Shown in pieces: positions 18,535 to 26,990 of a DNA stretch of 64,000 nucleotides (position 1 is its first letter; the number at the start of each line of letters is the position of its first letter). Below the pieces are notes generated by a model. The model was not told the origin of the DNA, did not search any database, and worked only from the letters and a program-made list of their open reading frames with translations. Where the stretch lies: contig NZ_SGWV01000008.1 of the NCBI RefSeq assembly GCF_004216565.1, positions 310,001 to 374,000 on the forward strand, written 5' to 3'. This DNA comes from Sphaerotilus mobilis (GTDB lineage: Bacteria; Pseudomonadota; Gammaproteobacteria; Burkholderiales; Burkholderiaceae_C). The translations under genes were made by a program, and so were the position numbers.

Positions 18535-18598
18535 GGCGCGCCGTCAAGGCACGCCGTCAATGCACGCCGTCAAGGCACGCCGTCAAGGCACGCCGTCA
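18535..18598. repeat. 13-bp tandem repeat between convergent genes
   Basis: Five copies of GGCACGCCGTCAA, with one or two changes in the first, third and last, fill the 71-bp gap between the glycan operon and rlmJ. The last copy supplies the rlmJ stop codon. The unit has no dyad, so it is not an ordinary terminator. Confidence 0.85.
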
Positions 18599-19483
18599 CA
18601 CCACGTGCTGGTCCAGCAAGTAGGTCGCGTGGTGATGCTGGGCCAGCCGCTCGACCAGCCACGGCAGGCAGGCGGCCAGCGTGGCGTGCAGGGTGTACGG
18701 CGGGTTGAGGATGAACATGCCGCTGCCGGTCAGGCCATAGCCCTGGGCATCGGCCTGCTGGACGCTGATGCGCGCATGCAGCCAGCCCTTGGGCGCCAGC
18801 GCCTGGAGCCGGCGCGGCAACTGGCCGGCCTCGACCCGGCTGACCTGCGGATACCAGACCACGTAGACCCCTTCGGCAAAGCGCCTGAGCGCATCGCGCA
18901 GGCTGTCGACCACGCGGGCGTAGTCGCTGGCCAGTTCGTAGGACGGGTCCATCAGCACCACGGCCCGGCGCGACGGCGGCGGCAACTGGCCCTTGAGCGA
19001 CTCGAAGCCGTCGGCCTGGGCGAGTTGCACGCCCCGCGCGTGGCCGAGGTGGTCCGACAAGATGCCGAACTCGGTCGGGTGCAGCTCGAACAGCCGCAGC
19101 TGGTCCATCGGCCGCAACAAGGCCTGGGCAATGGCCGGCGAGCCCGGGTAGTGGCGCAGCGGCAAGGAGCCGCCTGCGGCGCCACCGGACGCGCCGCCAT
19201 CGGTGTTCTGGCGGGCGTTGAAGGCCCGCACCAGATCGAGGTAGTCGGTCACGGCGGCGGGTGCGTCGTCGACGTCCCACAGGCGGGCGATGCCCTGCAG
19301 GTACTCGCCCTTCTTCTGCGCCTGGGCGCTGTCCAGCGCATAGCCGCCGCCGCCGGCATGGGTGTCGACCAGGCGGTAGGGCTTGTCCTTGAGAGCCATG
19401 TGGCGCAGCACCTGGACCAGCACCAGGTGCTTGAGGACGTCGGCATGGTTGCCGGCATGGAAGGCGTGTCGGTAGGCGAGCAT
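18596..19483 (-). CDS. rlmJ: 23S rRNA (adenine(2030)-N(6))-methyltransferase RlmJ
   Basis: The 295-residue protein begins MLAYRHAFHAGNHADVLKH, the highly conserved RlmJ N-terminus. THAGGGGYAL is the SAM-binding loop and MDPSYE the catalytic N6-adenine motif. GSGMFILNPPYTL lies near the end. RlmJ methylates A2030 of 23S rRNA using S-adenosylmethionine. It stands alone, convergent with the glycan operon and divergent from the CAP-domain lipoprotein gene. The size fits the family (about 280), with a short Gly/Ala/Ser-rich insert near residues 95-107. Confidence 0.92.
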   Translation of the reverse strand: MLAYRHAFHAGNHADVLKHLVLVQVLRHMALKDKPYRLVDTHAGGGGYALDSAQAQKKGEYLQGIARLWDVDDAPAAVTDYLDLVRAFNARQNTDGGASGGAAGGSLPLRHYPGSPAIAQALLRPMDQLRLFELHPTEFGILSDHLGHARGVQLAQADGFESLKGQLPPPSRRAVVLMDPSYELASDYARVVDSLRDALRRFAEGVYVVWYPQVSRVEAGQLPRRLQALAPKGWLHARISVQQADAQGYGLTGSGMFILNPPYTLHATLAACLPWLVERLAQHHHATYLLDQHVV

Positions 19484-19672
19484 CGGATAGGGCTGGGGGT
19501 TCTACGGAGTTGGGTGGCGTGACGGCAACGAAATGCCCCGAAATGCAAAAAGCGAACGAAGGCCGATCACCCGGCCGTCAGCTTACACACTATCGTCAGG
19601 TCAGAACCCAGGCGAGCGCAGGTCCCGCTGCGACGCTGCGACGACACCGTCCGACCCAGAAGCTGACTGGCC

Positions 19673-20356
19673 ATGAAGCGCGCGCCCACCGTCGAAGATC
19701 ACGTCCCCCTCCGACCCCGCGCGAGCGGACCGAGCCGTGTCGGGATGAGCCTGCTGGTCGCCCTGAACCTGGCGCTGGTCGCTTGTGGCGGCGGGGGCAG
19801 TGACGGCGCCACCGGCGCCGAAGGGTCTGCCGGCGAAGCCTCGCCCGAGCCGGTCACCCAGACCATCACGGGCGAGGCCGTGCTGCCCGCCGGCGAGGCC
19901 AACTGCGGCGAGCTCGGGATGAAGGAGGTGGCGACCGAACGGCTGTCGCTGATCCGGGCCCAGCCCCAGGTCTGCGGCGGCTTGGGCCGCTACCCGGCCG
20001 CCGGCCGTGTGCGCTGGAACGCCCAGCTTTACGAGGCCGCGCAGGTCCACAGCCTGGACATGGCCAACCGGTCGTATTTCGAGCACGACGGTTCGGCGCA
20101 GGACACCCCAGCGCAACGCGTGACCAACACCGGCTACCGCTATGTCCGGGTGGCCGAGAACATCGCCCGCGGTCCCGCCAGCAGCGCCCGCAAGGGCTTG
20201 CTCGACACGGCGGCCGCGATGAAGCTCTGGCAGGAAAGTCCACCGCACTGCGCCAACCTGATGTCGCCCTCGGTCACCGAGATCGGGCTGGCCTGCGTCG
20301 TCAACCGCAGCAACGTGCGCTACTGGACGCTGGTGCTGGCCCGGCCGGCATCCTGA
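19673..20356 (+). CDS. CAP/SCP-domain lipoprotein
   Basis: The 227-residue protein has a lipobox LALVAC (Cys about 38) followed by a glycine-rich linker, so it is probably lipid-anchored. From residue about 85 it has a bacterial CAP/SCP domain. VRWNAQLYEAAQVHSLDMANRSYFEHDG contains the paired H and E signature, and VAENIARG with the HCANLMSPSVTEIGLAC region follows. Such domains occur in secreted bacterial proteins of largely unknown function. The long basic N-terminus before the hydrophobic stretch means a start at the in-frame ATG 19745 is also possible. Confidence 0.82.
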   Translation: MKRAPTVEDHVPLRPRASGPSRVGMSLLVALNLALVACGGGGSDGATGAEGSAGEASPEPVTQTITGEAVLPAGEANCGELGMKEVATERLSLIRAQPQVCGGLGRYPAAGRVRWNAQLYEAAQVHSLDMANRSYFEHDGSAQDTPAQRVTNTGYRYVRVAENIARGPASSARKGLLDTAAAMKLWQESPPHCANLMSPSVTEIGLACVVNRSNVRYWTLVLARPAS

Positions 20357-20411
20357 AGCCGAACGCGGGTCCGCCGAAACCGACCCACCAGGCCCATCCT
20401 GCGCCTGTGGC

Positions 20412-21410
20412 TCAGCCGCCGCTGCCGCCCCGCGCCAGACCCAGTCGCTCGACCGTGCGCTTTTCGGCCGCATAGGCCTCGCGCATCGAGCGGCCGTAGT
20501 CGTCCGGGCCGAGGTAGTCGACGGTCTGGTCGTACTTCGCCAGTTCGGCCACATGGGCCGGGTCGTTCAGGGCCGACCGGAAGGCGTCGTGCAGCACCTG
20601 CACCACCTCGGCGGGCAGGCCACGCGGGCCGACCAGGCCGTAGGGCGAGCTGGCGACGATGCCGTGGCCCAGCTCCTTGAGCGTGGGCACCTGCGGCCAG
20701 CGCTGGGTGCGCTGGCCGCCGAAGGTGGCCAGCAGGCGCAGCTTGCCGCTGTCGACATAGGGCGCGAAGCCGTTGGAATTGACGCCCACCATGACCTGCC
20801 CGGCCGACACCGCCAGCATCTGCTCGGCCGTGCCCTTGTAGGGCACGTGGGTGTAGGTCAGGCTGCGACGACCGAACAGGTCGTCCATGACGACGTGTGG
20901 GGTGGTGCCCACGCCGTTGGTGGCGAGGGTCAGTTCGCCCGGACGGCTGCGGGCCCAGGCGAACAGGTCCTCGACGCTGCGCAGCTCGCTGGCGGCGGGC
21001 ACGACGATGCCGAAGGTCACGCCGGTCAGCTGCAGGATGGGCGTGGTGTCGCGGATCGGGTCCCACAACACCTTCTGGACATGTGGCGCGCGCAGCACCG
21101 GCTGGGGCAGCTGGGCGATGGTGTAGCCATCGGGCGCGGCTTGCTGCAGCACCGGCATGACCAGCGTGCCACCGGCGCCGGAACGGTTTTCGACCACCAC
21201 GCGCTGGCCCAGCTTGTGGCTGGCCAGTTCGGCCAGCAGGCGCATCGTCAGATCGGTCGCGCCGCCAGCCGGCCACGGCACCCACAGGGTGATGGTCCGC
21301 TGGGGAAATCGGCCGTCCTGCGCCAGGCTGGCCACCGGCAGCGCGGCGGCCGAACCGGCGCTGCAGGAAGCCAGCCAGGCCAGCAGGCGGCGGCGTTGGA
21401 TCAGTGCCAT
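20412..21410 (-). CDS. Bug/TctC-family periplasmic substrate-binding protein
   Basis: The 332-residue protein has an N-terminal signal sequence ending near ASLAQD, then FPQRTITLWVPWPAGGATDLTMRLL. That matches the P-x-G-G-x-x-D binding motif of tripartite tricarboxylate receptors, which are hugely expanded in Burkholderiales. VVENRSGAGG and YTHVPYKGTAEQMLAV are also typical. No TctA or TctB membrane genes are nearby, which is common for Bug proteins. It is the last gene of the leftward PQQ-associated operon and overlaps the lipoprotein gene by 10 bp, so its ligand may relate to alcohol or acid metabolism. Confidence 0.87.
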   Translation of the reverse strand: MALIQRRRLLAWLASCSAGSAAALPVASLAQDGRFPQRTITLWVPWPAGGATDLTMRLLAELASHKLGQRVVVENRSGAGGTLVMPVLQQAAPDGYTIAQLPQPVLRAPHVQKVLWDPIRDTTPILQLTGVTFGIVVPAASELRSVEDLFAWARSRPGELTLATNGVGTTPHVVMDDLFGRRSLTYTHVPYKGTAEQMLAVSAGQVMVGVNSNGFAPYVDSGKLRLLATFGGQRTQRWPQVPTLKELGHGIVASSPYGLVGPRGLPAEVVQVLHDAFRSALNDPAHVAELAKYDQTVDYLGPDDYGRSMREAYAAEKRTVERLGLARGGSGG

Positions 21411-22180
21411 TCGTTCAACTCCAGGGTCTGTGTGCCCCCGACCAGAAAGGTCGAGTTGGCCGGTTCCTCGCGCACCACGCGCACCAGGCCCGGGCCTGGG
21501 CAATACCACTCGGTGGTGGTCAGCGGCAGGTCGCGCCAGCCCTGCACCGGGTCGGCGAACAGGCGCATCTGCGCCGTGCCCTTGACCCGGACGCACAGGC
21601 TGTAGCGGCCTGCGGCGCTGTCGACGGTCTCGCCGACCGCCTCGATCGTGTAGGTCATGATGACCGGCGCATGGGTATGGCGGATCTCGGGCGGAAACTC
21701 CTGCCGGCGCCGCAACAGGTAGGCGGTCGTGCTGGCCTGCCACTGCGTGCCGACCACCAGCGGCTGGCGCAGCACGTAACGCGGTGCCGGATCGGCCACC
21801 GGCTCGGCCTCGGTGTCGTTCTTGCTCGCCACCCGGTAGACACCGCTGTCGTCGCTGCGCAGCCAGTAGTCGACGCCCGAGTCGCTGCGCCGGTGCCAAG
21901 CACGACCGATGCCGGACAGGTCATCGGCACCACGGCTGGTGATCACCAGCTCGTCGCGCTCGACGACGTCGTTCTCCCAGGTGCTGGTCTGGCGGTAGAC
22001 CCAGCGGTGCCCGCCTTCGAGCGGAAACATCGCCACGGCCGCGCCGGACGGGCTGCAGCCGCCCAGCACCACGCTGCCAACGATGGCCGCACCGATCAGT
22101 GCAGCCAGCAGCGTGCGCCGCAGCGGTGCCGACAAGACCCGCCGTCGACCGGGACGTTCACGTGGCATCGGCGAGTTCAC
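21401..22180 (-). CDS. Predicted lipoprotein of unknown function
   Basis: The 259-residue protein has a strongly basic N-terminus, a hydrophobic segment and a lipobox ending in LGGC (Cys 42). The mature part begins MFPLEGGHRWVYRQT and is beta-rich, reminiscent of small outer-membrane-associated lipoproteins with a barrel-like fold. I do not recognise a named family. It lies between the small membrane protein gene (1 bp apart) and the Bug gene (overlap), so it belongs to the proton-channel/ABC operon. It is probably anchored in the outer or inner membrane facing the periplasm. Confidence 0.7.
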   Translation of the reverse strand: MNSPMPRERPGRRRVLSAPLRRTLLAALIGAAIVGSVVLGGCSPSGAAVAMFPLEGGHRWVYRQTSTWENDVVERDELVITSRGADDLSGIGRAWHRRSDSGVDYWLRSDDSGVYRVASKNDTEAEPVADPAPRYVLRQPLVVGTQWQASTTAYLLRRRQEFPPEIRHTHAPVIMTYTIEAVGETVDSAAGRYSLCVRVKGTAQMRLFADPVQGWRDLPLTTTEWYCPGPGLVRVVREEPANSTFLVGGTQTLELNEWH

Positions 22181-22181
22181 G

Positions 22182-22676
22182 TCATTTCTCCGGCAGTTGC
22201 GGCGCGGGCAGGTCGCGGATCTTGACGACCTGCTCGTCGCTGCCCGGCCGCAGCCAGTTCAGACCCTTGCGACCGGCCTTCGGTTCGGCCTGGCCCATCT
22301 GCGTGACGCCCTGGCGCGACTTCTTGATGCCCTCGTTGAGCAGCGCATGCAGGTCCTTGGCGTAGGGCAACTGGTAGCCACGCGGCTGGCGCACGGGCTT
22401 GCCGTCCTGCAGCGCCTGGACCCAGATGAACAGCGCGCCCGGGCCCTTGTTGGTCGGCTCCTCGATGACGGCGGCCAGCAGCACGAAGCGTTCGGGCAGC
22501 GCGTCGGTGGTCGGCCAGCCGGCGAGGTCGTGCACCACGCCGTCGGCCCAGAAATAGAAGACCGCCACGCCGGTCACCAGCAGGCCCTTGAGCCAGCCAG
22601 GCCAGCGGGACCACAGCAGCGCCAGCACGGTCAGTGCGGCCAGCACGACGAAGGTGAGGGTCAGGGCGAGGGTCAT
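22182..22676 (-). CDS. Small membrane protein of unknown function
   Basis: The 164-residue protein has two N-terminal membrane helices (about residues 3-22 and 29-47). A soluble domain follows that contains RFVLLAAVIEEPTNKGPGALFIWVQALQDGKPVRQPRGYQLPYAKDLH. I recognise no family. It sits directly after the MotA/ExbB-like and ExbD-like genes and before a lipoprotein, so it is probably a structural partner of that proton-channel module. Confidence 0.65.
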   Translation of the reverse strand: MTLALTLTFVVLAALTVLALLWSRWPGWLKGLLVTGVAVFYFWADGVVHDLAGWPTTDALPERFVLLAAVIEEPTNKGPGALFIWVQALQDGKPVRQPRGYQLPYAKDLHALLNEGIKKSRQGVTQMGQAEPKAGRKGLNWLRPGSDEQVVKIRDLPAPQLPEK

Positions 22677-22729
22677 GCGTGGCTCATGTCGATCGGGTTC
22701 ATCGTGTACGGCGTGTTCATCGGCTTCGT

Positions 22730-23344
22730 TCAGAGTCGCTGCACCAGCGACTTCGGCAGCGTGTTGATCTGGGTGACCGCGCCGTCCGACAGCAGCGTGA
22801 AGCGCGCGGCGGTGCCTTCGTCGCCCTTGCGGGCCAGCGGCAGCGAGCCGTAGTACACGACCTCGGCGCGCGGGTTGACCTTGACGATGCTGACGGTCAC
22901 CTCCACCGGCTTGCCGTCCTTGCTGTCGTAGTAGTGGGCGTTGACGGTGTACTCGCCCGGGGCGATGCCGCGCAGCGTCACCACCTCCTGGTTGAGCGGG
23001 TTCACGACCTGACGGCCGTTGACGACGATGGTGTCGTTGGCCAGCCCCCGGTCATCGCGGTCCAGGTGCATCAGGCCAGCTTCGCGGGCGCGGAACCAGA
23101 CCAGGTTGCCACCCGGGTCCTGCACCCAGGTGTCGATGTCGTTGGGATTCAGGTCGGGCCAGGAGACGGTGACGATGTACTCGGCCTTGGCAGGGATGTC
23201 GCCGGCCTTCAGCGCCTTCGGGTTCATCGCCAGCAAGGCGATCAGGAAGCAGAAGACGAAGGCGATCAACATGTTGAACAACATGTCGTAGAAGGGATCG
23301 ACCTCGGCCTCGCGGCCACTCCGGGCCCGGCGTGCTCGTGCCAT
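22730..23344 (-). CDS. ExbD/TolR-like energy-transducing protein with an unusual periplasmic domain
   Basis: The 204-residue protein has a short basic cytoplasmic N-terminus and one membrane helix that begins VDPFYDMLFNMLIAFVFCF. The Asp at residue 20 aligns with the proton-path Asp of ExbD, TolR and MotB. The periplasmic part is not the usual ExbD domain. The segment NDIDTWVQDPGGNLVWF and the later GEYTVNAHYY look like a DUF2135-type beta-sandwich. It lies 3 bp after its probable partner, the MotA/ExbB-like gene. Together they should form a proton-motive-force-driven channel of unknown task. Confidence 0.65.
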   Translation of the reverse strand: MARARRARSGREAEVDPFYDMLFNMLIAFVFCFLIALLAMNPKALKAGDIPAKAEYIVTVSWPDLNPNDIDTWVQDPGGNLVWFRAREAGLMHLDRDDRGLANDTIVVNGRQVVNPLNQEVVTLRGIAPGEYTVNAHYYDSKDGKPVEVTVSIVKVNPRAEVVYYGSLPLARKGDEGTAARFTLLSDGAVTQINTLPKSLVQRL

Positions 23345-23347
23345 CGC

Positions 23348-24049
23348 TCAGCCCTGCCCGGCCGTGCCGGCGTGGCGCAGGCCCAGGCGCTGGCAGTCGG
23401 CGATGAAGAGGTCGGCATAGCGGTCCAGCCGGGTCAGCTGCAGTCCCAGCAGGATGTTGCCGACCAGGCCGACCATGGTGGTCAGCAAGGCGATGCCCAG
23501 TCCCGAGGTCAGCGTGCGCAGCAGGTCCTGGGTCTGGTTCGGGTCAAAGCTCTGCAGCTGGCCGATCTGGATGGCCAGGATCGAGAAGCCGATCACCTTG
23601 CCCAGCAGGCCCAGCTTGAGCTGGATGCCGTTGACCCACCAGGCGGTGTGGTGCGGCCCCTGCGCCTGTTCAAGCAGCAGGTCCAGCGGCGCATCGGCAT
23701 CGCGCGGCGATGCCGCCAGCGCCGCCCAGTAGCTCGCGGCCCAGCCGTCGGCATCGTGTTCGGCATGACCGGCCACCGGACGTTGCCGGGCCGCCTCCAT
23801 CAGCCGGCGCTGGTGCTGCAGCTCCCGCGATCGGGCGCCGCACCACAGGGTCGCACCGGCAAAGATGACGATGATGACCAGCGTCAGCCCCGTCGGATCG
23901 GAGCGCAGCAGCAGACCCCAGACCCCGCGCACGCCCAGCAGCCAGGTCGCGAAGATCAGCAGGCCGCCGAGCGTCAGCCACTCCAGCCAGATCGGCTCGA
24001 TCGCCGGTGCGCCGTCGCGCTTGTTGCGGATCGCACCCATGTCAGCCAC
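23348..24049 (-). CDS. MotA/TolQ/ExbB-family proton channel protein
   Basis: The 233-residue protein has two N-terminal membrane helices (about 19-40 and 51-72), a cytoplasmic segment, then two helices in the family's conserved block. That block is GLLGKVIGFSILAIQIGQL followed by GLGIALLTTMVGLVGNILLGLQL. This is the ExbB/TolQ/MotA signature in which the Thr/Gly-rich helices line the proton path. The start overlaps the end of the ABC permease gene by 8 bp. Its partner is the ExbD-like gene immediately downstream. No TonB, Pal or flagellar gene accompanies it. Confidence 0.75.
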   Translation of the reverse strand: MADMGAIRNKRDGAPAIEPIWLEWLTLGGLLIFATWLLGVRGVWGLLLRSDPTGLTLVIIVIFAGATLWCGARSRELQHQRRLMEAARQRPVAGHAEHDADGWAASYWAALAASPRDADAPLDLLLEQAQGPHHTAWWVNGIQLKLGLLGKVIGFSILAIQIGQLQSFDPNQTQDLLRTLTSGLGIALLTTMVGLVGNILLGLQLTRLDRYADLFIADCQRLGLRHAGTAGQG

Positions 24050-24884
24050 GCTTGGTCAGGGCGCCGAAGCCACGCTGCGGGTCATAGCCCCAGCTGGCGA
24101 CGCCAAAACAAAGGGCCAGCGTGCCCAGCACGATCCACGGCGACATGCCCGGGTCCTTGTCGTAGAGCGCAAAGCGCAGCCACTCGACGGCATGGGTGAA
24201 GGGGTTGAAGCGGGCGATCTGGAAGACCCAGTCGGCGCCCGCCTCCTCCAGCTTCCACAGCGGATAGAGCGCGGTGGACATGAAGTACATCGGGAAGATG
24301 ACGAAGTTCATCGTGCCGGCGAAGTTCTCGAGCTGCTTGATGTGGACGCTCAGCAGCAGGCCCAGCGCGCCCAGCATCAGCGCGGCGCTGACCGCCGCGA
24401 CGATGACGTGCGGCGTCTGTGGCCCCCAGACCGGCAGTTCGGTGCCGAGCAACCAGGCGATGGCGACAAAGGCCAGCGCCTGGATCAGCGACAGCACGGC
24501 GGTCGCCACCAGCTTGGACAGCAAGATCCAGGTGCGTGGCAGCGGCGCGGTCAGCAACAGGCGCATCAGGCCCATTTCCCGGTCATAGACCATCGCCAGG
24601 CTGGACTGCATGCCGTTGAACAGCAGCACCATGCCGATCAGCCCGGGCGCGATGTAGACGTCGTAGGGGATGTAGGTGTCGTAGGGCTCAGCGATCGCCA
24701 CCCCGAAGACGTTGCGAAAGCCCGCCGCGAACACCGCCAGCCACAGCAGCGGGCGCACCAGGGCCGACACCAGCCGGCCGGTCTGGCGCATGAACTTGGC
24801 GAGTTCGCGGGCGACGATCGCCCACATCGCCTGCAGCGCGTGCGGCAGGCCGGTGCGCGCCGCAGCATCGTTCGGTGAGGTCAT
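24042..24884 (-). CDS. ABC-2 type transporter permease, PQQ-alcohol-dehydrogenase-associated system
   Basis: The 280-residue protein has six predicted membrane helices and the ABC-2 features VRPLLWLAVFAAGFRNVFG and RFNPFTHAVEWLRFALY. Its neighbours are an ATPase of the PQQ-associated family and a binding protein, which match the ABC set found beside quinoprotein alcohol dehydrogenases in pseudomonads (ped/exa clusters) and methylotrophs. It overlaps the binding-protein gene by ATGA. ABC-2 permeases usually export, so pairing with a periplasmic binding protein is unusual but typical of this system. Confidence 0.8.
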   Translation of the reverse strand: MTSPNDAAARTGLPHALQAMWAIVARELAKFMRQTGRLVSALVRPLLWLAVFAAGFRNVFGVAIAEPYDTYIPYDVYIAPGLIGMVLLFNGMQSSLAMVYDREMGLMRLLLTAPLPRTWILLSKLVATAVLSLIQALAFVAIAWLLGTELPVWGPQTPHVIVAAVSAALMLGALGLLLSVHIKQLENFAGTMNFVIFPMYFMSTALYPLWKLEEAGADWVFQIARFNPFTHAVEWLRFALYDKDPGMSPWIVLGTLALCFGVASWGYDPQRGFGALTKRG

Positions 24885-26113
24885 CCGCGCGCCTTGCAGA
24901 GCTTTTCGGGCGCGTCAGCACCCAGGGTGTCGAGCTTGTTCTTCGGGTGCAGGATGCCGTCGGACGGCGCCAGCGAGACGACGCCCTGCCCGTCGGTCAT
25001 CAACATCGTCTGGCGCATCTGGCCGTCCCACGGACGAAAGCCCATCGTCACGCCCTTGGAGCCGTCCAACTCCAGGGCAGCCAAAGCCTTGTGCACCGCG
25101 GCGGCCGGACCCTTGGGGGCCTCGACGGCCGCCGCCGCAATGGCCTTGCCGGCCATCCAGGCCGACCACTCATGGCCGCCCATCGGCCGCTTGGCATCGC
25201 GGGTGAAGCGACGCGAGACCTGCGGCGCGCCGTAGCGCTCGTACTGCGGATGCCAGGCCACCGCCGTCAGGCCGGCATCGCCGACCACCGGGCGCGGCAG
25301 GACCGTGCGGTAGGGCAGGCTGCGGGCGAACTCGCCGTCGCTGTCGACCACCCAGACGACGTCGTAGCTGCCCTGTGTCAGCAGCGCCGGATTGGCCAGG
25401 TCACGCTCGCGCGGGTCGCCCGAGAGCTTGAAGGGCTTGCTGCCGGCCAGCTTCAGGCCGTAGCGCTTGATTGCCGCCTGCGCCACGGCGCTGCGCTGGG
25501 CATCGGCCGGGCTCGGGCCGGTCAGCAGCAGCACGCCGGACCACTTCTGCGCCACCAGGGTCTGCGCCAAGGCATCGGCGCGCATGCGGTCGCTGGGCAG
25601 GGTGTGGAACAGGCGGGGGCGGCAGTCCTTCTCGCGCAGCGCGTCGCTGGCATCGCCGACGTTGATGACCGGCAGCTTGACCGCATCGGCCACGGCCAGC
25701 GTCTGGGCCGGCGACAGGTCGGTCAGCACAAAGGTCGCGCCGCCCTTCTCCGCCTTCTCGGCAGCCGCGCGTGCGGCCTCCGGCGTGGCGGCGACGTTGA
25801 CGACCTCGAAGCTCACCGTCGCGCCGGCCGACTCCAGTTCGAGCGCCGCTTCCTTCAACGCCACCCGGATGCCATCGGCCGCCGGACCGCCGGTGTGGCC
25901 CAGGTAGGCCCGCTCGATCCGGTTGCGGTCCAGCCGCGGGTCGTCCTCGGGGGCAATCAGCACGGCCTTGAAGGCTGCGGCCTGCGCCAGCGTCATCGCC
26001 AGCAGGCCTGCCATGCCCAACAGGACCGGTCTGACCGTTCGGACCTGTCGCTGCGAGGGACGGACGGACAGAAGGGCCGTCCGGCCGCAGCGGCCGTGGA
26101 AGGGGGTGCGCAT
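24881..26113 (-). CDS. PQQ-dependent alcohol dehydrogenase system ABC substrate-binding protein
   Basis: The 410-residue protein has a basic N-terminus and a signal peptide ending near LAQAAA. The mature type-I periplasmic-binding fold begins FKAVLIAPEDDPRLDRNRIERAYLGH. It includes the HEWSAWMAGKAIAAAAVE region and ends in DTLGADAPEKLCKARG, which fits the binding-protein family that accompanies PQQ alcohol dehydrogenases. AGGAGA precedes the ATG at good spacing. The ligand is unknown; roles in PQQ or enzyme maturation have been suggested for such systems. Confidence 0.8.
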   Translation of the reverse strand: MRTPFHGRCGRTALLSVRPSQRQVRTVRPVLLGMAGLLAMTLAQAAAFKAVLIAPEDDPRLDRNRIERAYLGHTGGPAADGIRVALKEAALELESAGATVSFEVVNVAATPEAARAAAEKAEKGGATFVLTDLSPAQTLAVADAVKLPVINVGDASDALREKDCRPRLFHTLPSDRMRADALAQTLVAQKWSGVLLLTGPSPADAQRSAVAQAAIKRYGLKLAGSKPFKLSGDPRERDLANPALLTQGSYDVVWVVDSDGEFARSLPYRTVLPRPVVGDAGLTAVAWHPQYERYGAPQVSRRFTRDAKRPMGGHEWSAWMAGKAIAAAAVEAPKGPAAAVHKALAALELDGSKGVTMGFRPWDGQMRQTMLMTDGQGVVSLAPSDGILHPKNKLDTLGADAPEKLCKARG

Positions 26114-26139
26114 CGTTTGTCTCCTGTGTTCTGGGTCCG

Positions 26140-26183
26140 ACCGCCCATCGAGGGGCGGTTCGGTGCGGCCCGTCCGGGGCCGC
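26140..26183 (-). other. Two tandem hairpins between the ABC ATPase and binding-protein genes
   Basis: ACCGCCC/GGGCGGT (26140-26159) and GCGGCCC/GGGCCGC (26165-26183) are perfect 7-bp stems in the only sizeable gap of the operon. They lack a U-tract. They may stabilise the downstream mRNA or lower read-through so that gene dosage differs between ATPase and binding protein. Confidence 0.5.
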
Positions 26184-26249
26184 GGTCTCGGATCGTTGTT
26201 GGGCGCGTGATGGGGGCGTGATGGCGCCCTCATCGGGGCGTGGCTCCGC

Positions 26250-26990
26250 TCAAGTCGTGGCGTGGATGAAGGCTTCCTCCAAGCGCGTGCCTCCGAGCGC
26301 TGCGGCCACCTCGGCCGGCGTGCCGTCTGCCAGCAGCTTGCCTTTGTGCAGCACCACGACGCGGTCGGCCGCTTCTGCCTCTTCGACCAGGTGCGTGGCC
26401 CAGAGCACGCTGCTGGCCCGGGCGGCGACATCGGCCCGGATGGCGGCCAGCAGGTCGCGGCGCGATTTCGGGTCCAGGCCGACGGTCGGCTCATCCATCA
26501 GCACCAGCGCCGGGCGGTGCAACAAGGCCCGCACGAGCTCGACCTTGCGGCGGTTGCCGCCTGAGAGTTCACGCACCGTGCGGCCCAGCTCGGTGCCCAG
26601 GCCCATGGCGGCACAGCCCAGCGCGATGCGCTCGGTTGTGACGCTGCGTGGCAGGCCATGCAGGTCGGCGTGAAAGCGCAGGTTGCGTTCGACCGACAGA
26701 TCCAGATCCAGCGACATCTGCTGGAACACCACGCCGATGTGGCGCAAGGCGGCCGAGGGCGAGCGACGCACCGCGATGCCCGCGACGTCGACATCGCCTT
26801 CGTCGGCCGCAAAAAGCCCCGTCAGGACCTGGAACAAGGTCGACTTGCCGGCGCCGTTGGGCCCGAGCAGGGCCACCCGCTGACCGGGCGGAATCTGCAG
26901 GCTCAGGCCCGCGAGTGCGACCCGCTCGCCATAGCGCTTGACCAGTCGGTCGACGCGCAGGATCGGCGGGGTGCCGGTGTTCAGGCTCAT
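26250..26990 (-). CDS. ABC transporter ATPase, PQQ-alcohol-dehydrogenase-associated system
   Basis: The 246-residue protein has Walker A GPNGAGKS, signature LSGGNRRKVELVRAL and Walker B LVLMDEPTVGLDPKSR, followed by WATHLVEEAEAADR. The order LVKRYGERVALAGLS and the NRRKVE variant of the signature are characteristic of the drug/lipid-export-like ATPase family found with PQQ alcohol dehydrogenases. The start shares one base with the stop of the PqqB-like gene (TGATG). It should energise the ABC-2 permease encoded two genes downstream. Confidence 0.85.
   Translation of the reverse strand: MSLNTGTPPILRVDRLVKRYGERVALAGLSLQIPPGQRVALLGPNGAGKSTLFQVLTGLFAADEGDVDVAGIAVRRSPSAALRHIGVVFQQMSLDLDLSVERNLRFHADLHGLPRSVTTERIALGCAAMGLGTELGRTVRELSGGNRRKVELVRALLHRPALVLMDEPTVGLDPKSRRDLLAAIRADVAARASSVLWATHLVEEAEAADRVVVLHKGKLLADGTPAEVAAALGGTRLEEAFIHATT

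Noticed and set aside
22730-24049. MotA/ExbB-like and ExbD-like genes as a Zorya-type phage-defence system (ZorA/ZorB)
   Set aside because: ZorB-like OmpA peptidoglycan-binding and ZorC/ZorD or ZorE genes are absent, and the pair sits in an ABC/PQQ operon.
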